Positions 4,586-5,850 of a stretch of DNA of 5,850 nucleotides are shown one piece after another. This DNA is from an uncultured Methylobacteriaceae bacterium (lineage in GTDB: Bacteria; Pseudomonadota; Alphaproteobacteria; Rhizobiales; Beijerinckiaceae): assembly GCA_937872715.1 (NCBI GenBank), contig CALMTJ010000036.1, positions 1 to 5,850 on the forward strand, read 5' to 3'. The first letter of the stretch is position 1. The number at the start of each line of letters is the position of its first letter. The position numbers and the translations under genes were made by a program. The notes below the pieces were generated by a model that worked only from the letters and a program-made list of their open reading frames with translations, ran no database searches and was not told the origin of the DNA.

Positions 4586-4603
4586 CGGGACCCCGCCGTC
4601 ACA
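4581..4603. terminator. Convergent-gene stem-loop containing both stop codons
   Basis: TGTGACGG (4581-4588) pairs perfectly with CCGTCACA (4596-4603) over 8 bp, round a seven-base loop. The TGA of metZ (4583-4585) lies in the left arm, and the TGA of the opposite gene (plus-strand TCA, 4599-4601) in the right arm, so the two stop codons pair with each other. Only 13 bases separate the genes. The stem reads the same in both transcripts and probably helps terminate both. No T-tract follows. Confidence 0.65.
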
Positions 4604-5600
4604 GCATGGACGGCAGCACCCGGTCCGGCGGCCGGTGGCCGTCCATGAAGGTCCTGATGTTGACGATGACCTTCTCGCCCATGTCGACGCGGCCCTCCTG
4701 CGTGGCCGAGCCCATATGGGGCAGCAGCACCACGCGGCCCGTCCGGGCGAGCCTGACGAGGCGGGGATTGACGGCCGGCTCGTGCTCGAACACGTCGAGG
4801 CCCGCGCCCGCGAGCTCGCCCGCCTCGATCATCCGGGCGAGGGCGTTCTCGTCGATGATCTCGCCCCGGGCCGTGTTCACGACGATGGCGTCCGGCCGCA
4901 TCAGCTTCAGGCGCCGGGCGGACAGGAGGTGGTAAGTGGCGGGCGTGTGGGGGCAGTTCACGGACACGACGTCCATGCGGGCCAGCATCTGGTCGAGTGA
5001 ATCCCACCAGGTGGCCTCCAGCTCCTCCTCGAGCCTGCCGTCGACTCGGCGGCGGTTGTGGTAGTGGATGGACAGGCCGAACGCCTTGGCGCGGCGGGCG
5101 AGCGCCTGGCCGATCCGGCCCATGCCGACGATGCCGAGGCGCTTGCCCGTGATGCGGCGCCCGAGCATCCAGGTCGGCGACCATCCGGTCCATTCGTCCT
5201 CCGGCAAGATGCGGGCGCCCTCGGCGAGCCGGCGCGACACGGCCAGGATCAGCGCGACCGTCATGTCGGCCGTGTCCTCCGTGAGCACGCCCGGCGTGTT
5301 GGTCACGGTGATGCCGCGCGCCAGCGCCGCCTGGACGTCGATGTTGTCGACGCCGTTGCCGAAATTGGCGATGAGGCGCAGGTTCGGCCCGGCCTGGGCC
5401 AGGACGGAGGCGTTGATGCTGTCCGTGACGGTCGGGACCAGCACGTCCGCGCTGGCCACGGCCTCCGCGAGATCGGCCGCGCTCATCGGCTTGTCGTCGA
5501 TGTTCAGCCGGGTGTCGAACAGCTCCCGCATCCGCGTCTCCACCGCGCCCGGCAGCCTGCGGGTGACGACGACCACCGGTCTCTTGCGAAACGGAACCAT
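4599..5600 (-). CDS. gyaR: D-2-hydroxyacid dehydrogenase, glyoxylate/hydroxypyruvate reductase type, 333 aa
   Basis: This cytoplasmic enzyme reduces glyoxylate to glycolate and/or hydroxypyruvate to D-glycerate. The N-terminal catalytic lobe contains VLVPTVTDSI and LIANFGNGVDNID (about 76-88), then GITVTNTPGVLTEDTADMT (about 96-114). The Rossmann domain follows with GMGRIG at 159-164. The catalytic set is complete: R245 in NTARGE, E274 in FEHEP and H295 in LLPHMGSAT. After the second Rossmann strand comes HNRRR (181-185) and no acidic residue, which in this family suggests NADPH over NADH (inference). The length is normal and the C-terminus GHRPPDRVLP is typical of the rhizobial GyaR group. 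ATG 5600 has GGGAGAG (plus 5611-5617) 10 bases before it. The gene is single, convergent with metZ, and divergent from an exported-protein gene. D-glycerate dehydrogenase is the common alternative name; the preferred substrate is not shown by sequence. Confidence 0.9.
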   Translation of the reverse strand: MVPFRKRPVVVVTRRLPGAVETRMRELFDTRLNIDDKPMSAADLAEAVASADVLVPTVTDSINASVLAQAGPNLRLIANFGNGVDNIDVQAALARGITVTNTPGVLTEDTADMTVALILAVSRRLAEGARILPEDEWTGWSPTWMLGRRITGKRLGIVGMGRIGQALARRAKAFGLSIHYHNRRRVDGRLEEELEATWWDSLDQMLARMDVVSVNCPHTPATYHLLSARRLKLMRPDAIVVNTARGEIIDENALARMIEAGELAGAGLDVFEHEPAVNPRLVRLARTGRVVLLPHMGSATQEGRVDMGEKVIVNIRTFMDGHRPPDRVLPSML

Positions 5601-5761
5601 GGACCCTGCGCTCTCCCGTGGCGCACCGTTTCACGCGCCCTTAACCGTGAGCCGGCGATGAAAGGCGACGGGCCGCCCCTATGGCCCGCATGCCGGCCTT
5701 CGCCAGACGGGCCTCTCTAGCAGAGGCCGGTCGGAAGACAATCGGACGGAGCGAACCGCCC
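5601..5761. other. Divergent control region between the reductase and exported-protein genes
   Basis: These 161 bases contain the ribosome sites of both flanking genes, a TTAACC patch (5641-5646) and a hairpin (5710-5728). A 20-codon frame (5658-5720, starting MKGDGPPLWP) ends in the hairpin loop but has no ribosome site. I cannot place a convincing promoter for either gene. Confidence 0.45.
5710..5728 (+). other. Hairpin upstream of the exported-protein gene
   Basis: GGCCTCT (5710-5716) pairs perfectly with AGAGGCC (5722-5728) round CTAGC. It ends 33 bases before the ATG at 5762. It could be a palindromic protein-binding site in the promoter or an RNA stem in the leader. No T-tract follows, so it is not a clear terminator. 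Confidence 0.4.
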
Positions 5762-5850
5762 ATGCCGCCTTCCCATCTCGCCGGCCGGATGCGGGCCGCC
5801 GCGGCCCTGCTGGGCGTGGTGCTCGCCGGGGCCGCCGGCCCCGCCCGGTC
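5762..5850 (+). CDS. Exported protein, N-terminal part (partial)
   Basis: Only 29 codons plus two bases are in the window. They read MPPSHLAGRMR followed by a hydrophobic run AAAALLGVVLAGAAGPA and then R, which is a textbook Sec signal peptide: a basic N-region with two arginines, an alanine/leucine core and a small-residue A-G-P-A cleavage area. There is no lipobox cysteine in view, so a periplasmic or secreted protein is more likely than a lipoprotein. The start at 5762 has GGAG at 5748-5751, 10 bases upstream. M10 (5789) is an in-frame alternative that would still leave a shorter signal peptide. The mature protein is beyond the right edge, so its function is unknown. Confidence 0.65.
   Translation, partial: MPPSHLAGRMRAAAALLGVVLAGAAGPAR

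Noticed and set aside
3286..4935. 549-codon plus-strand frame overlapping metZ and the reductase
   Set aside because: Shadow frame with low-complexity product that crosses two well-supported genes on opposite strands.
4459..5634. 391-codon minus-strand frame overlapping the reductase gene
   Set aside because: The reductase frame (4599-5600) has the complete catalytic motifs; this other frame is a GC-driven shadow.
1..5850. Defence system, toxin-antitoxin pair, prophage or other new multi-gene system
   Set aside because: The genes are core metabolism, signalling and lone small proteins on alternating strands, with no co-directed cassette, integrase, transposase or composition shift.

Overview
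The window is high-GC bacterial chromosome. Several things point to an alphaproteobacterium of the Rhizobiales/Hyphomicrobiales, possibly Methylobacteriaceae (an inference from protein feel only). The tRNA-His has the special alphaproteobacterial form (G1:U72 acceptor end, A73, no genomic G-1). The MetZ and D-2-hydroxyacid dehydrogenase sequences look like the Rhizobiales versions. An extragenic palindrome built on GGCCGGG...CCCGGCC is of a kind common in that order. I see no insertion sequence, CRISPR array, phage gene or toxin/defence gene. This looks like ordinary core chromosome.

Layout, left to right: the N-terminal 41 codons of a probable Nudix hydrolase (minus, 1-123, runs off the left edge); tRNA-His(GTG) (plus, 221-297) followed by two back-to-back hairpins; a 63-residue unknown protein (plus, 435-626); a paired inverted REP-like repeat (659-770); an 86-residue unknown protein (minus, 823-1083); a membrane-anchored GGDEF-EAL protein (plus, 1284-2861); a 14-bp terminator-like stem; a 72-residue unknown protein (minus, 2916-3134); a divergent control region holding a good sigma-70 promoter overlapped by an inverted repeat; metZ (plus, 3392-4585); a stem-loop made from both stop codons; a gyaR-type glyoxylate/hydroxypyruvate reductase (minus, 4599-5600); a last control region with a hairpin; and the signal-peptide end of an exported protein (plus, 5762 onward, runs off the right edge).

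The protein genes strictly alternate in direction after the tRNA/small-gene pair, so none appears to be in an operon. Each convergent junction carries a strong GC-rich hairpin lacking a T-tract, and each divergent junction is a 100-260 bp control region. The functions are a mix of housekeeping (histidine tRNA, homocysteine synthesis from O-succinylhomoserine and sulfide, glyoxylate/hydroxypyruvate reduction) and cyclic-di-GMP signalling. They do not form one pathway. I did not find a convincing new biological system. The items most worth checking are the tRNA-His identity elements, the REP pair, the stop-codon hairpin, the structured metZ leader and the three small unknown proteins.
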